Below, in pieces: positions 11,241 to 20,847 of a DNA stretch of 64,000 nt (within the stretch, counting starts at the first letter, position 1; each line of letters starts with the position of its first letter). The stretch comes from Erodium maritimum (lineage: Eukaryota; Streptophyta; Magnoliopsida; Geraniales; Geraniaceae): NCBI GenBank assembly GCA_963921825.1, contig OY997592.1, positions 31,289,730 through 31,353,729 on the forward strand. Reading direction: 5' to 3'. The notes beneath the pieces were generated by a model that saw only the letters and a program-made list of their open reading frames with translations, made no database searches and was not told the origin of the DNA. Made by a program: the position numbers and the translations under genes.

Positions 11241-11522
11241 AGGTCGACCGCCTGACCACGTCGGTGATCGGTAAAGGGCGAGAGAGACAGAGATTGGTTA
11301 CTGAGCAGCCGGTTTGCGATCCTTTGTGATCTTGTTTGGTATTGTGTGGTCGTCAGTCGTGTCTTGGAGGAGGTCGTCAATCGTAGTGTGGGGTCTACAT
11401 CACGTGTCCGAATGTTGAGTCAGTTGAGGAAAGTTTAGGTCGTGTGTGTGTCTTTTGAGTCATTGTTGGTGTTACCGGCTTTGTTCTGCTAATTATGCCG
11501 TAGTCAGTCTGTTATCTGTGGT

Positions 11523-11560
11523 GGTGAGCGAACGCTCACCCCTAGCTGCTTTTCCTACAG
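11523..11560 (+). promoter_or_regulatory. Conserved LTR palindrome followed by acceptor-like tract
   Basis: GGTGAGCGAACGCTCACC (11523-11540) is a perfect 18-bp palindrome. It is followed by CCTAGCTGCTTTTCCTACAG, then GTACCG. The same palindrome-plus-tract module occurs in LTR-A1 copy 2, LTR-A2 and both LTRs of Gypsy-B. A degenerate palindrome alone is present in LTR-C. Conservation between diverged LTR families suggests function at the RNA level (hairpin, splicing or polyadenylation), which is an inference. Confidence 0.7.
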
Positions 11561-11817
11561 GTACCGTTCGCAGTCTGGTTTAGGTGAGCTTCTGAAGCTT
11601 GAAGAGCTTGAAGCGGGTTGCTGGGTGTTTTGAGTCTAGAGACGTGTACTTCGTTTTGTCCAAGTGTGGGACTAATGTTTTTGAGTTGTAAATAATGTTA
11701 TTTTGTGGAACTAAACTGGCTTTTAAAGTGATTTAATGAAAACAGGTTTCAAGTGTTGTAACTTTTTAAACGTTCGCGTCCCGAGTTCGGTTCGCTGAAA
11801 TTGGGGCGTGACACACG

Positions 11818-12276
11818 ACAACTGCATCAGATGTCTTCTTACAGGCAATAAAATGGGCCATTTTGGAGAAATGATCCACCACCACAAAAATGGAATCGAA
11901 ACCACGTTGAGTACGCGGAAGCCCAAGGACGAAGTCCATACTCACATCAGACCATGGTTGCGTGGGGATAGGCAGTGGCATGTACAATCCTGCGTTTGTA
12001 GACCCACCCTTGGCCAATTGACACACGCGGCAGCGAGCGACAAAGCGACCAACTTCTTTGCGCATGGAGGGCAAAAAATAGGAGTCGGCGAGGAGCTAGA
12101 AGGTGCGATCACGCCCTACATGCCCTTCGTTATGGAGTTTCTGAATCATCTTCAAACGAAGGCTGCAATCAGGGATACATAACTGCAGACCACGAAATAA
12201 GAATCCTCCCTCCAACACAAAATCAGTGTTCGTCCCCTGCTGAATATGAAGAAGAATCTGGGAAAAGAAGGGATCC
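11818..12276 (-). pseudogene. Gypsy-1 integrase, zinc-binding domain and start of catalytic core
   Basis: The minus strand reads an H2C2 integrase zinc-binding region (HNEGHVGRDRT, then CRVCQLAKG) followed by the core start ([32 protein letters not shown]). The catalytic aspartate in the DFVLGLP motif is present. A stop lies between the histidine pair and the cysteine pair (near 12100). The segment is enclosed by the two solo LTR-A1 insertions and is in frame with both neighbours once they are discounted. Confidence 0.88.
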
Positions 12277-12399
12277 GTAGCTGTGAAGACCGCTTCGAAA
12301 AAAAAAAGGTATTGGGTCGGGCTGGGTCGGACCGGGCCCGACCAGCAACCCGGCCAGGCCAGACCCGGCCCGGGCAGGCCGTTTCAGCCATCCACGTCT

Positions 12400-12515
12400 G
12401 GGCCGCGCGGCCCATTTCGGCAAAGCCCGTTAGTCAGGCCCGGTTGGAGGTGGCCCAAGCCCGTTGGGAATTCGGGTATAAAAGGAGCAAGTTAGGGTGA
12501 AACCCTAATATTACA
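12400..12515 (+). promoter_or_regulatory. LTR-A1 promoter, copy 2
   Basis: GGCCGCGCGGCCCATTTC and GTGGCCCAAG lie upstream. TATAAAA is at 12477-12483. AAACCCTAAT (telo-box) follows about 20 bp downstream. Same order and spacing as copy 1 at 8690-8820. Confidence 0.6.
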
Positions 12516-12927
12516 GTCGTCCTCTTCTCTTCTCTGATTCCCGACCCCTCCCCCTCCTCACGCCATCGCCGACCTCCCTTCCCCTTCGCCTCTCCGTTTC
12601 TCCCGGCCGCCTCGCACCTTCTCCGACCGCCTCGCACCGTCTCTCCCCCAGCCGTCTCTCCCTCCCGAGCTACCGGCGTCACAGGCCACCGACCACCCCT
12701 CTCTCTTCTCCGCCCAGTCTCAACACCACCACCGTCATCCCCGAACCTCCTCTCTTCCAGCGCCGTCCGAAACCAGGCCCGAGCCACCGCCGTCCTCTCC
12801 AAGCCCTTCTCGCCGCCGTTCCAGATCTGGAGTGAAAAAGGGCCCTCTTCGCCAGTCTCGCCCAGATCCGAGGAGAGACGGGTTTGCATAGCCCGCCGTG
12901 CACCGCCCAGCCGCCCTTCCCTCCACG

Positions 12928-15560
12928 GTGAGCTTCTCGACGTGGTGGTCGGTCGGATTTCTCAAACCCGAGACTCTTCCCCTTCTTTTTTGTTGTCCCG
13001 GGCTTCCTTTCTCTTTTTGGATCTGTTCAACGAGAAACGAAAAGGACTGTAACTCCAGAAAAGAAATAAAACGAGTTTTGATTTAAAAGTTGTTCTTTTT
13101 GGTTTTGGGATCTGATTCTGGTCGGTGTGGAAAGAAATTTGTAAGAGGAAATTTATTGAAACGAGGAACAGTTCTAAATCAAAAAGGAAGAGGATTTTGA
13201 ACTAAAATCTGTTTTAAAAAGGGAAGTAAGCTAAAACGAGTTTGGAAGCAAATCAAAAGGAAACTAAAAAGAAAGTAAATTTGAAACAAAACAGGGTTGT
13301 TTTGAAAAGAGTTCAAAGAAAAGAAATTGTTTGTAAAGCGAGAAATCAGATTTAAATGGAAAAGGATTTGGAATAAAAGAATTTGAAGTCGGTTTATATT
13401 TAATACGCTATTTGGGAACCTCGGAGTTTTAAATCGAAATGTGAAATTGGACTTAGAACAGTATTAAAAGCGGGACGTTAAATCGGAAGCCTCGGGATTT
13501 TGTGCCTGAAACTCGTGCCTCGAAAAACGTACACCGGGTCTGTGCTCGGAGTTGTTTACTCAAACCCGATTTTCCGTATAACCCCGCTCTTAGCTCGCTC
13601 GAGTCTAAAGGACAACTTTTGAACTTAATCGAAACAGTTGTAACCTTTAAATTAATTTGTGAAACCGGTTTTAATTGTAACTTTCTGTGTAAAGTAGAGT
13701 GCGGCTTCGATCGAAGAGAAAACAGGAGTTACACCCAGACGCGGACTTCGCCCTGGAAGACGGCGTTGGTCCGGTCGTCAGCAGCTAGGAGACGCTGCTG
13801 TGGTTTCGTCGCGAGGTAGGGAAAAGTAGCCGGATCTCGGCCCTGACTAGGGAAAGTTAACAGTAGAATTGCATGTGACACCGGGGTGTCGTGGGTTAAG
13901 TAGATTTATTTGAATATTAGAAAAACATGGTACGGGAACGTAATGATTTTTGGGAATGCATGTGACACTTAGTAGTGTCGTAGGAGCAGAGAACTTAGCG
14001 TTATTAGAACTACTGGAGGCATATGACCATGCCCGGAGGTTGATTGCGAACTTATCGAGATTAGGATTACTGGAGGCATATGACCATGCCCGGAGGTTGT
14101 TTGTGAAACTCTTGATATTAGGACTGTTGGAGGCATTGGTTATGCCGGAGGTTGGTTGTGTATTTTTGTGTCTTTGGTGGCCTTGATGGCCCGTGTTTTA
14201 TTGTTGAGTTTTGGGTGGCCATGAGTGCCCGTGGGGGTTGTTTAACCCGTGTCTTTACTTTTGGTGTTTTGGGTGGCTATGGTGCCCGTGGGGGTTGTTG
14301 AACCCGTGTCTTTACTTTTGGTGTTTTGGGTGGCCATGAGTGCCCGTGGGGGTTGTTGAACCCGTGTCTTTACTTTTGGTGTTTGGGGTGGCCATGAGCG
14401 CCCGTGGGGGGTTGTTGAACCCGTGTCTTTACTTTTTGTGTTTTGGGTGGCCATGAGTGCCCGTGGGGGTTGTTGAACCCGTGTCTTTACTTTTGGTGTT
14501 TGGGGTGGCCATGAGCGCCCGTGGGGGTTGTTGAACCCGTGTCTTTACTTTTGGTGTTTTTGGTGGCCATGAGTGCCCGTGGGGGTTGTTGAACCCGTGT
14601 CGTTACCTTTGGTGTTTTGGGAGGCCGTGAGTACCCGTGGGGTTGTTGAACCCGTGTCCTGATTGGCGGTGTGTCTTGGGAGGCCGTGAGTGCTTGTAGG
14701 GTTGTTGAGCCCGTGAGTTACTGTCGGTGGTTTGAGTGGCCGTGAGTGCCTGTGGGGTTGTTTAGTTGTGAGTTACTGTTGGTGTATCTTGGGAGGCCGT
14801 GAGTGCCTGTGGGGCTGTTGAGTCCGAGTTTTACTGTTGGTGTATCTTGGGAGGCCGTGAGTGCCTGTGGGGCTGTTGAGTCCGAGTTTTACTGTTGGTG
14901 TCTTGGTGGCCATGAGTGCCTGTGAGTGTTGAACTTGTGTTGTTACTGGTTGTTGAACTTGCTTGTGATTGTGATTGTGATTGTCATTGTGATTGTGGTT
15001 ACCCGAAGTTGTGAGTGTGATAGGTCGACAACCTGATCCGACTTGGTGTCGATGAATTGCGATAGGTCGACAGCCTGATCCGACTTGGTGTCGATGAACT
15101 GTGATAGGTCGACAGCCTGATCCGACTTGGTGTCGATGAATTGCGATAGGTCGACAGCCTGATCCGACTCCGTGTCGAGGAATTACGATAGGTCGATCCT
15201 TGACCTGATTGAGATTGATAACTGGGCTTGAGGGAGGTTTTTGAGCAGCTGGTATGCGATCCTTTGTAATCTTGTTTGGAGTGCGATCCTTCTTGATCTT
15301 GGTTGGTGTTGCGTATTTATCTGTCGTGTCTTTGGTGGAGGTCGTCAATGGTTGTGTCAGGTCTACATTACGAGTCCGAGTGTTGAGTCTGTCGAGGAAA
15401 GTAACGGGTTGTGTGTCAGTCGAGTACTTGAGTTTGGGGATTGTATTCCCGGTGTTGGGTTTTGTTGTGGTGTTACCGGCATTGTCTGCTAATTATGCCG
15501 TAGTCAGTCTGTTATCCGTGGTGGTGAGCGAACGCTGACCCCTAGCTGCTTTTCCTATAG
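12928..15560 (+). other. Candidate LTR-internal intron, copy 2
   Basis: Donor-like CTCCACG|GTGAGC (GT at 12928-12929) and acceptor-like TGCTTTTCCTATAG ending at 15560. Both sites align with copy 1 although the interior has diverged into different repeats, which is what selection on the splice sites but not the intron would leave. A palindrome with one mismatch precedes the acceptor (15523-15540). Confidence 0.4.
13990..15200 (+). repeat. Tandem arrays in LTR-A1 copy 2
   Basis: First (about 13990-14150): the 58-bp CATATGACCATGCCCGGAGG unit, about 2.5 copies. Second (about 14160-14935): 58-59-bp unit around GGGTGGCCATGAGTGCCCGT, about 12 copies, degrading rightwards. Third (15019-15200): 42-bp unit GATAGGTCGACAGCCTGATC plus CGACTTGGTGTCGAT, about four copies. 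The second array is a lengthened relative of the 40-bp array of copy 1. Confidence 0.85.
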
Positions 15561-15819
15561 GTACCGGTCCCAGGTTAGACTAGCTGAGCTTCTGAAGCTT
15601 GAAGAGCTAGGAGTGGGTTTCTGGGTTTTACTTTCGAGTCTAGTGACGGATACCTTACTTTATTCCACTTGTTGGGACGTATTTTTAAGTTGTAAATATT
15701 ATTTTGATTAACTAATTGGAGATTTTAAAGTGTTTATTCAAAACAGGTTTCAATTGTTTTATTGTTTTGAATGTTCGCGTCCCGAGTTCGGTTTACTGAA
15801 ATTGGGGCGTGACAGTAGC

Positions 15820-17390
15820 ATAAAGGTCCAAAAAGGAATCAAAACCTGGAACAGATACACGCATCTCGATCAGCAAGCCATGACGCCGACTCAGTGCATC
15901 TGCAACGCGATTAGAAACACCTGCTTTGTGCTTAATCACAAAAGTAAACTGCTTCAAATAAGAATTCCAGGGTGCATGACGATGAGAAATCTTGTCCTGG
16001 CTGCCCAAATGCTTAAGGGCATCATGATCAGTTTAAAGAATAAATCCCCTCTGAAAAAGATAGTGGCGGAAGTGTCTAACAGCTCGAACGACAGCATAAA
16101 ACTCACAATCATACGTACTGAAGCGACACTTGGCACCAGACAATTTCTCACTGAAAAAGGCAACAGGGCGACCTACTTGACTGAGGACATCGTCAATCCC
16201 TAGCTTGGATGCATCACAATGCAACTCAAAAGGCTGAGAGAAATCAGGGAGGACGAGAACAGGGGCCGACGTCAAATGGCGCTTGATCTCACCAAAGGCT
16301 GATTATGCGTCTTCAGACCAGGTGAGTCTGGATCCTTTCATGCACTCCGTGATGGGAGCCATAACACCACTGAAGTGAGGAATAAAACACCGATAGAAGG
16401 ATGCCAAACCATGAAAGCTACGTACCTCAGTAATGGTGGTAGGGCGGGGCCACTGGGACACAGCCAAGACTTTATTCGGGTCAACCTTCAACCCTTCGCT
16501 GGAGACCACATACCCCAGAAACTGGATAGAGGAATTCCCAGCAGCAGCGTAGAACTTCTCACGACGGAGGACCAACAAAACCTCACGCAGGTGCTCGATG
16601 TGGTCTGACTCGTTAGCATTGTAAATCAGGATGTCATCGAAGTAGACAACGACGAACTACCCAATAAAAGGACGAAGGGTTTGATTCATAACCCGCATAA
16701 AAGTGCTCGGGGCGTTGGATAGGCCAAACGGCATTACCAGCCACTCATATAGTCCTTCGCGAGTCTTGAAAGAAGTCTTCCACTCGTCACCCAAGCGTAT
16801 CCGAATCTGGTGATAACTGCTCTTCAAATCCAGCTTGCTAAATACAGAAGCACCACCCAATTGATCCAATAAGTCATCCAAACGAGGAATAGGAAAACGA
16901 TAGCGTACCGAAATCTTATTGATGATCTGACTGTCAACACACATACTCTAGGAGCCATCCTTCTTTGGAGTAAAGAGAGCTGAGACATCACATGGATTAA
17001 GGCTCTCACGAATGTGGCCTTTAGCAAGGAGATCCTCCACTTGGCGACGTAGTTCCTCATGTTCACGGGGACTCATGCGGTAATGGGGTCTATTGGGCAG
17101 CGAAGACCCAGGGACTAAGTCCATATGGTGGTGGATATCCCGTAGAGGAGGCAATTCGTCCAGTAGGGACTCAGGGAAAACGTCCTCAAATTCCCGAAGC
17201 AGGGGTTGGACTCGTGATGGAACACATTTGGGCGCATCAGACGCGACCAGCGAGCAGCAGACAATAAAAACCATCCCAACCTCTTCCATGGCAGCCTAAA
17301 AAGGCGCTCGGGACAACAAGGCGGTGGGGGACTGATGCCACTTGAGGGTTTGGACGGCAGCAGCACTATGTTTGTACCCCAAAACTTGAA
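15820..17390 (-). pseudogene. Gypsy-1 reverse transcriptase and RNase H
   Basis: Minus-strand segments carry the RT motifs in order: [75 protein letters not shown] and the catalytic YFDDILIY near 16640. RNase H follows (LPDFSQPFELHCDAS, STYDCEFYAVV, DHDALKHL), then the RNH-integrase linker (VADALSRR). Stops occur after KKDGS, just before FVVVYFDD (TAG in place of a lysine-type codon), after TWSEDA and after RGFIL. A frameshift separates it from the gag-protease frame at about 17391. Confidence 0.9.
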
Positions 17391-18866
17391 TCAGTATGTA
17401 TTAGCATGCCCCTCATGTAAAACAGTGTTGTCATATTGACAGGGACGACCCAAAAGTAGGTGACAAGCGTCCATGGGCACCACATCACAATACACAACAT
17501 CACGGTAAGTGGATACAATAGAAAAGTTAACAAGAACACGCTTGGAAACAGTAATATCCGTACCTTTGCTGAGCCAAGAGAGGCGGTATGGTTTAGGATG
17601 TGGCTCAGTCGGGAGGGCAAGTTTGGATATTGCGACCTCTGCAACCACATTCTCACAGCTACACCTATCAATGATCAGATTGCAGACTTTGCCATTGATG
17701 GTGCGGGTGGAATGGAACAAGCTAGTCCGGAGCCACTCGTTCTCAGGGACACGAGGGGTGAGACATGACCGGCGGATGACAAATAAAGGACCCACGTCAC
17801 CTGAAACATATTCTTCGTTTTCTGGCTCGACTGAATCATCAGCATATTCATCAAAAACTGGAGCCGAATCAGGATCAACAGCCTCATTGATCAGGCAATG
17901 AGAGGAAGGCTTCACATTCCGGCAGTCAGACTGACGATGACCCAATTCACCACAAGAATAACAGTGCAAACCGCTCACACGCTGTGGAGGGGGTGCACTA
18001 CCACGTGCAGGTGGAACGGTGGCCTGTAGGGCGCTCGTGCGAGACGGTTGGGAGGATGAACCCGTACCACTTACTGCTGCAGGGGATCGGAAGGTGTTAG
18101 CACCACATCTGGCCAGCTGTTTCTCTGCCTGGGTCGCACGTTGTTGTGCTTCTGCGACTATCAGGGGGTCAAACATGTTCAGCACATCCTGCAATTGGAG
18201 ACGCAGTCCTCCAATATAACGAGACACCAATTGAAGAAGAGAATCAGTAATATCAATACGAGCAAGGTAAGAAAAAAATTCAGTAAAATACTCCTCAACC
18301 GAACGGGAGCCTTGGCGAAGATTCTGGAACCGTTGGTACAATTCCCGGTCAAAGTTATAGGGTAAGAACGCAGCCCGGATGTGCTTCTTAAACTTTGCCC
18401 AATTTCGAATCTTCTCCTTACCATGGCGAACCCTAGTTTGCTTTAGATGTTGCCACCAAGCATGCGCACGTCCCTGTAAGCGGATTGCAACAAGTGAAAC
18501 TCGACGATCCTCTGGAACTTCCTTGAATTCCAGAATTTCCTCGACCTGTGACAACCAGTCCACGACTTCCTCGGGCTTTAGGCAGCCATCGAACTGCGGA
18601 ATCTCCACTCTAAACCCTTGTTCCCAACGATTTTCGGGGACATGGCGTCCTGGAGAGTGATTCCTAGCATCCGGAGCGAAGGGGTTATCTACGTCTGTGA
18701 TAGTCACGTATTCGCGACGAAGCATATCATCCATTTGTTGGGATAATAACTCGACCTGACGCCTCAGATCATCGTTTTCACAACGAACAGCAGCAATCTC
18801 TTCAGCATTATCACCACCATCAAAACCAACGGCGGCGGCCTGGCGAACTGCTCGACGAGGCGGCAT
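17391..18866 (-). pseudogene. Gypsy-1 gag and protease
   Basis: Begins MPPRRAVRQAAAVG at 18866 (about 492 residues); the open frame upstream to 19202 only reads through leader and LTR. A coiled-coil-like stretch (residues about 30-50) precedes the retrotransposon gag domain (FDGCLKPEEVVDWLSQVEEI, GRAHAWWQHLK, YQRFQNLRQGSRSVEEY), then a CCHC knuckle CYSCGELGHRQSDC. The protease follows, but its catalytic D-S/T-G reads DRCS (near 17650), so it should be inactive. HLLLGRPCQYD, a typical protease C-terminal motif, is intact. The frame ends at 17391 by frameshift. Confidence 0.9.
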
Positions 18867-18882
18867 CTTCCTGGAATGGTGA

Positions 18883-18895
18883 GGCTCTGATACCA
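18883..18895 (-). other. Gypsy-1 primer-binding site
   Basis: TGGTATCAGAGCC on minus, two bases after the 5' LTR end. It is complementary to the 3' end of initiator tRNA-Met, the usual primer in plant LTR elements. Confidence 0.9.
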
Positions 18896-18897
18896 AC

Positions 18898-19345
18898 TGA
18901 TGCAGAGTGCAGAGAGAAAGGAGTAATCCTTTATCGAATTCGTTGATTCTAAGAGAATATCGAATATGATAGAATTGAGTAGAACTCGTTTTTTGGTGTT
19001 TATTGCATAAAATCTGAATTACAATGAAGAATAACAAGTGCTTAAATAGAAAACTAGTACCCCAAAGTCCTAATACAATAAGGAAATTATTACCCAAAAC
19101 CCTAATTCGAAATAAAGGAAATATCAAAAACAGGAAATATTTGAACCAGACTCTAAAATGACAGATTCGCCCCTCTAAACGATCTGGATGGCCGAAAAAC
19201 ATCGTACGTCATGGCGAAACTATGGATTTTGCTCAGGAGCCCGTTTCGACCCGAAAAATGCTAAGGTTTCGTCAATTTCGGACACTGCTGCATTTTCGGG
19301 TTCTCTAGGCGATTCGTCAAAAGATCTTCAATATGCACTGCATCA
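18898..19345 (-). repeat. Gypsy-1 5' LTR
   Basis: 448 bp, the same length as the 3' LTR and nearly identical, with a handful of substitutions seen by eye. Followed on plus by the AAATG target duplication. Confidence 0.95.
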
Positions 19346-19350
19346 AAATG

Positions 19351-19697
19351 TCTGTGACCTGGTCCTTTTTTAAGTTGATAATCGTTTCAAGCATAGGTCG
19401 TAGAGTATAACGCGTTGATAAAAATGTCGCTGCTTCTTGATAAACCTATCGTTAGGAGTTGATAAAATGTATGTGACCTGGTCCCTTTCTGAATTGATAA
19501 TTGTTGCAGGCACAAGTCAGAGAGTAGAATGTGTTGATAAAAGCATCGTTTCTTATTGATAAAGCTATCGTTATGAGTTGATAAAATCCATGTGACCTGG
19601 TCCCATTCTGAGTTGATAATCGTTGCAGGCAAAGGTCGTAGAGTAGAATGCGTTGATAATGCTTGTTGATAATATATCGTTAGGAGTTGATAAAATG
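19351..19697. repeat. 119-bp tandem repeat, right part
   Basis: Three units built from TGTGACCTGGTCC, GTTGATAATCGTTGCAGGCA, GGTCGTAGAGTAGAATGCG and GAGTTGATAAAATG, with exact 119-bp spacing between the first two and a 10-bp loss in the third. GTTGATAA recurs several times within each unit. The array continues the fragment left of Gypsy-1 and lies in what I infer to be the FRS leader intron. Confidence 0.85.
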
Positions 19698-19761
19698 TTT
19701 GTGTACATGTGATGCAATGATACAATTTTTTTCTTTTCTTTTTTTTGCTGCGTTTTTGCAG

Positions 19762-20847
19762 GGTTCGTCTCAGTGATGGAAAATATGGATGTTGACGATG
19801 CAGACTTCGGATTCGAATATGAAGATGATGAGTCTGTTCCATAAACTATAAGCTGAAGTATGGATTCCTGAATGTGTTTTTGAGTTAAAACCTCGAAAAA
19901 ATATGAACTATGGTTCCTTGGAGGAAAGTATTATTTCTACCAAACATGTGCATTGAATAGTGGATTTAGGACATGACCTGAGAAGAAGAAACCAAGGACT
20001 AACACTATCAATTTTATATACATATTTTGTGCAAGAGAAGGGGAACCCTTTGTAGATGATATCGAAGGAGGTATCACTAACAAGTTAAGAAAGAGATATA
20101 GAATGTCCCATGAGCAGAATGTATGGAGAGGATTTCTTTGAAGCACATTGAAAATTGTTATACAATGTACAAATTCAAAGAAGACCACATCCACCCGTTA
20201 TAGTGTAAAGGTGATTTGCGCTATCTAAGATCAAATAGGCATTTAATGGCAAGACACAAGCAGTTTATTATAGATTGCTCAAAGGTGAATTTGGGAGCTG
20301 CAAAGACGTTTAATCTTTACAACCAAATAGTTAGAGGTCCTATCACTGTATGAGCGTTCCCAAATGATTTCAGAAACTTCTAAAGGGATCTCAAAGTGTA
20401 CATTGGAGAGAGCGATGCGTAGATCACGATTGACCAATTCCACACTAAAAAAGACTACTATAGTGAATTCTTCTACGAGTACAAAGTAGATGCCAACGAT
20501 TGTCTAAGTCACCTTTTTGGGTTGATTTAACATCCAGGAAGAATTACGAGCTATTTGGTGATATGTCTCGTTCGATTCAACTTATCGATAAAACAGGTAA
20601 AATCTTTTGCTAGTGTTGATAAATTTTTGTTGTTAGTTTTATAAATCATGTTGTTTCAGATTACAAATGTACAATTGGAATTGAAAAGCCTTGTTTGCAT
20701 GCTTGATAAAAAATCCAGTCAGTGTTAATAATTTATTTATTCTTGTTGTTTATGTTTTCGTTTCTATAGGTACATGATGGTCTTTGCACCATTCATTGGT
20801 GGTAGACAACCATAAAAGGTCAAATCACCTTTGGTATTGCTCTATCA
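19762..20847 (+). pseudogene. FAR1-RELATED SEQUENCE (FRS) pseudogene, truncated by Copia-2
   Basis: An acceptor TTTTTGCAG ends at 19761 and an ATG at 19775 opens an acidic N-terminus (VDDADFGFEYEDDESVP) that stops at 19843. Downstream, mixed frames read the FAR1 zinc-domain region (SLEESIIFYQTCALNSGF, then CAREGEP), then the conserved HLTMARHK-like and YNQIVRG segments, and the start of the MULE transposase-like domain (KNYELFGDM, VSFDSTYR). An intron of about 170 nt (20600-20769) splits the codon between NR and YMMVFAPFIGG, matching the usual TYRTNRY.MxFAPF block. The rest is lost where Copia-2 begins at 20848. FRS proteins are domesticated MULE transposases acting as nuclear transcription factors; this copy is dead. 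Confidence 0.8.

Larger units (their letters stand above)
9378..11560 (+). other. Candidate LTR-internal intron, copy 1
   Basis: The donor-like site CCCTACG|GTGAGA (GT at 9378-9379) follows the GC-rich region downstream of the TATA box. The acceptor-like site is TGCTTTTCCTACAG, ending at 11560. The interval holds all tandem arrays of the LTR. The equivalent sites are conserved in copy 2 and, in other families, at homologous places. Unproven without transcript data. Confidence 0.4.
8520..11813 (+). mobile_element. Solo LTR of family A1 (copy 1) inside Gypsy-1 integrase
   Basis: The LTR starts TGTAAAGACCGG at 8520 and ends GGGGCGTGACA at 11813. It is flanked by CACG at 8516-8519 and 11814-11817 (four bases of what is normally a 5-bp TSD). 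No internal domain is present, so it is a solo LTR left by LTR-LTR recombination. Sense is plus, opposite to Gypsy-1. At 3.3 kb the LTR is very long, as in Tekay/Del-like chromoviruses. It holds a promoter, a GC-rich first-exon-like region, tandem arrays, a palindrome and an acceptor-like site, described separately. Confidence 0.9.
12282..15814 (+). mobile_element. Solo LTR of family A1 (copy 2) inside Gypsy-1 pol
   Basis: The LTR starts TGTGAAGACCGC at 12282 and ends GGGGCGTGACA at 15814. Perfect GTAGC duplications lie at 12277-12281 and 15815-15819. It is 3533 bp with sense on plus. Its promoter region, first-exon-like region and 3' end match copy 1, but its central tandem array is a different, expanded repeat. 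It interrupts the Gypsy-1 frame between RNase H and the integrase zinc finger. Confidence 0.95.
7297..19350 (-). mobile_element. Gypsy-1: Ty3/gypsy retrotransposon carrying two nested solo LTRs
   Basis: The minus-strand element spans 7302-19345 between AAATG duplications (7297-7301 and 19346-19350). Both LTRs are 448 bp. Removing the two solo LTR insertions (3294 and 3533 bp plus TSDs) leaves about 5.2 kb with gag, protease, RT, RNase H and integrase in gypsy order. The compact size, short LTRs starting TGATGCAGTG, and an integrase frame running into the 3' LTR suggest a CRM- or Reina-type chromovirus lineage, which needs RT phylogeny. The coding frame is broken by several stops and frameshifts. 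Confidence 0.93.

Noticed and set aside
12434..12903. Overlapping minus-strand frames of 74-151 residues in the GC-rich LTR part
   Set aside because: Low-complexity Arg/Gly/Glu translations opposite the CT-rich LTR leader; no homology or conservation of frame between the two LTR copies.
8516..15819. Reading 8520-15814 as one gypsy element with two LTRs
   Set aside because: Each LTR has its own target duplication, and the sequence between them is Gypsy-1 integrase in the opposite orientation, continuous with the flanking pol frame.
17391..19202. Full 603-residue frame as the gag-protease protein
   Set aside because: The part above 18866 translates the LTR, primer-binding site and leader; the gag ATG (MPPRR) is at 18866.
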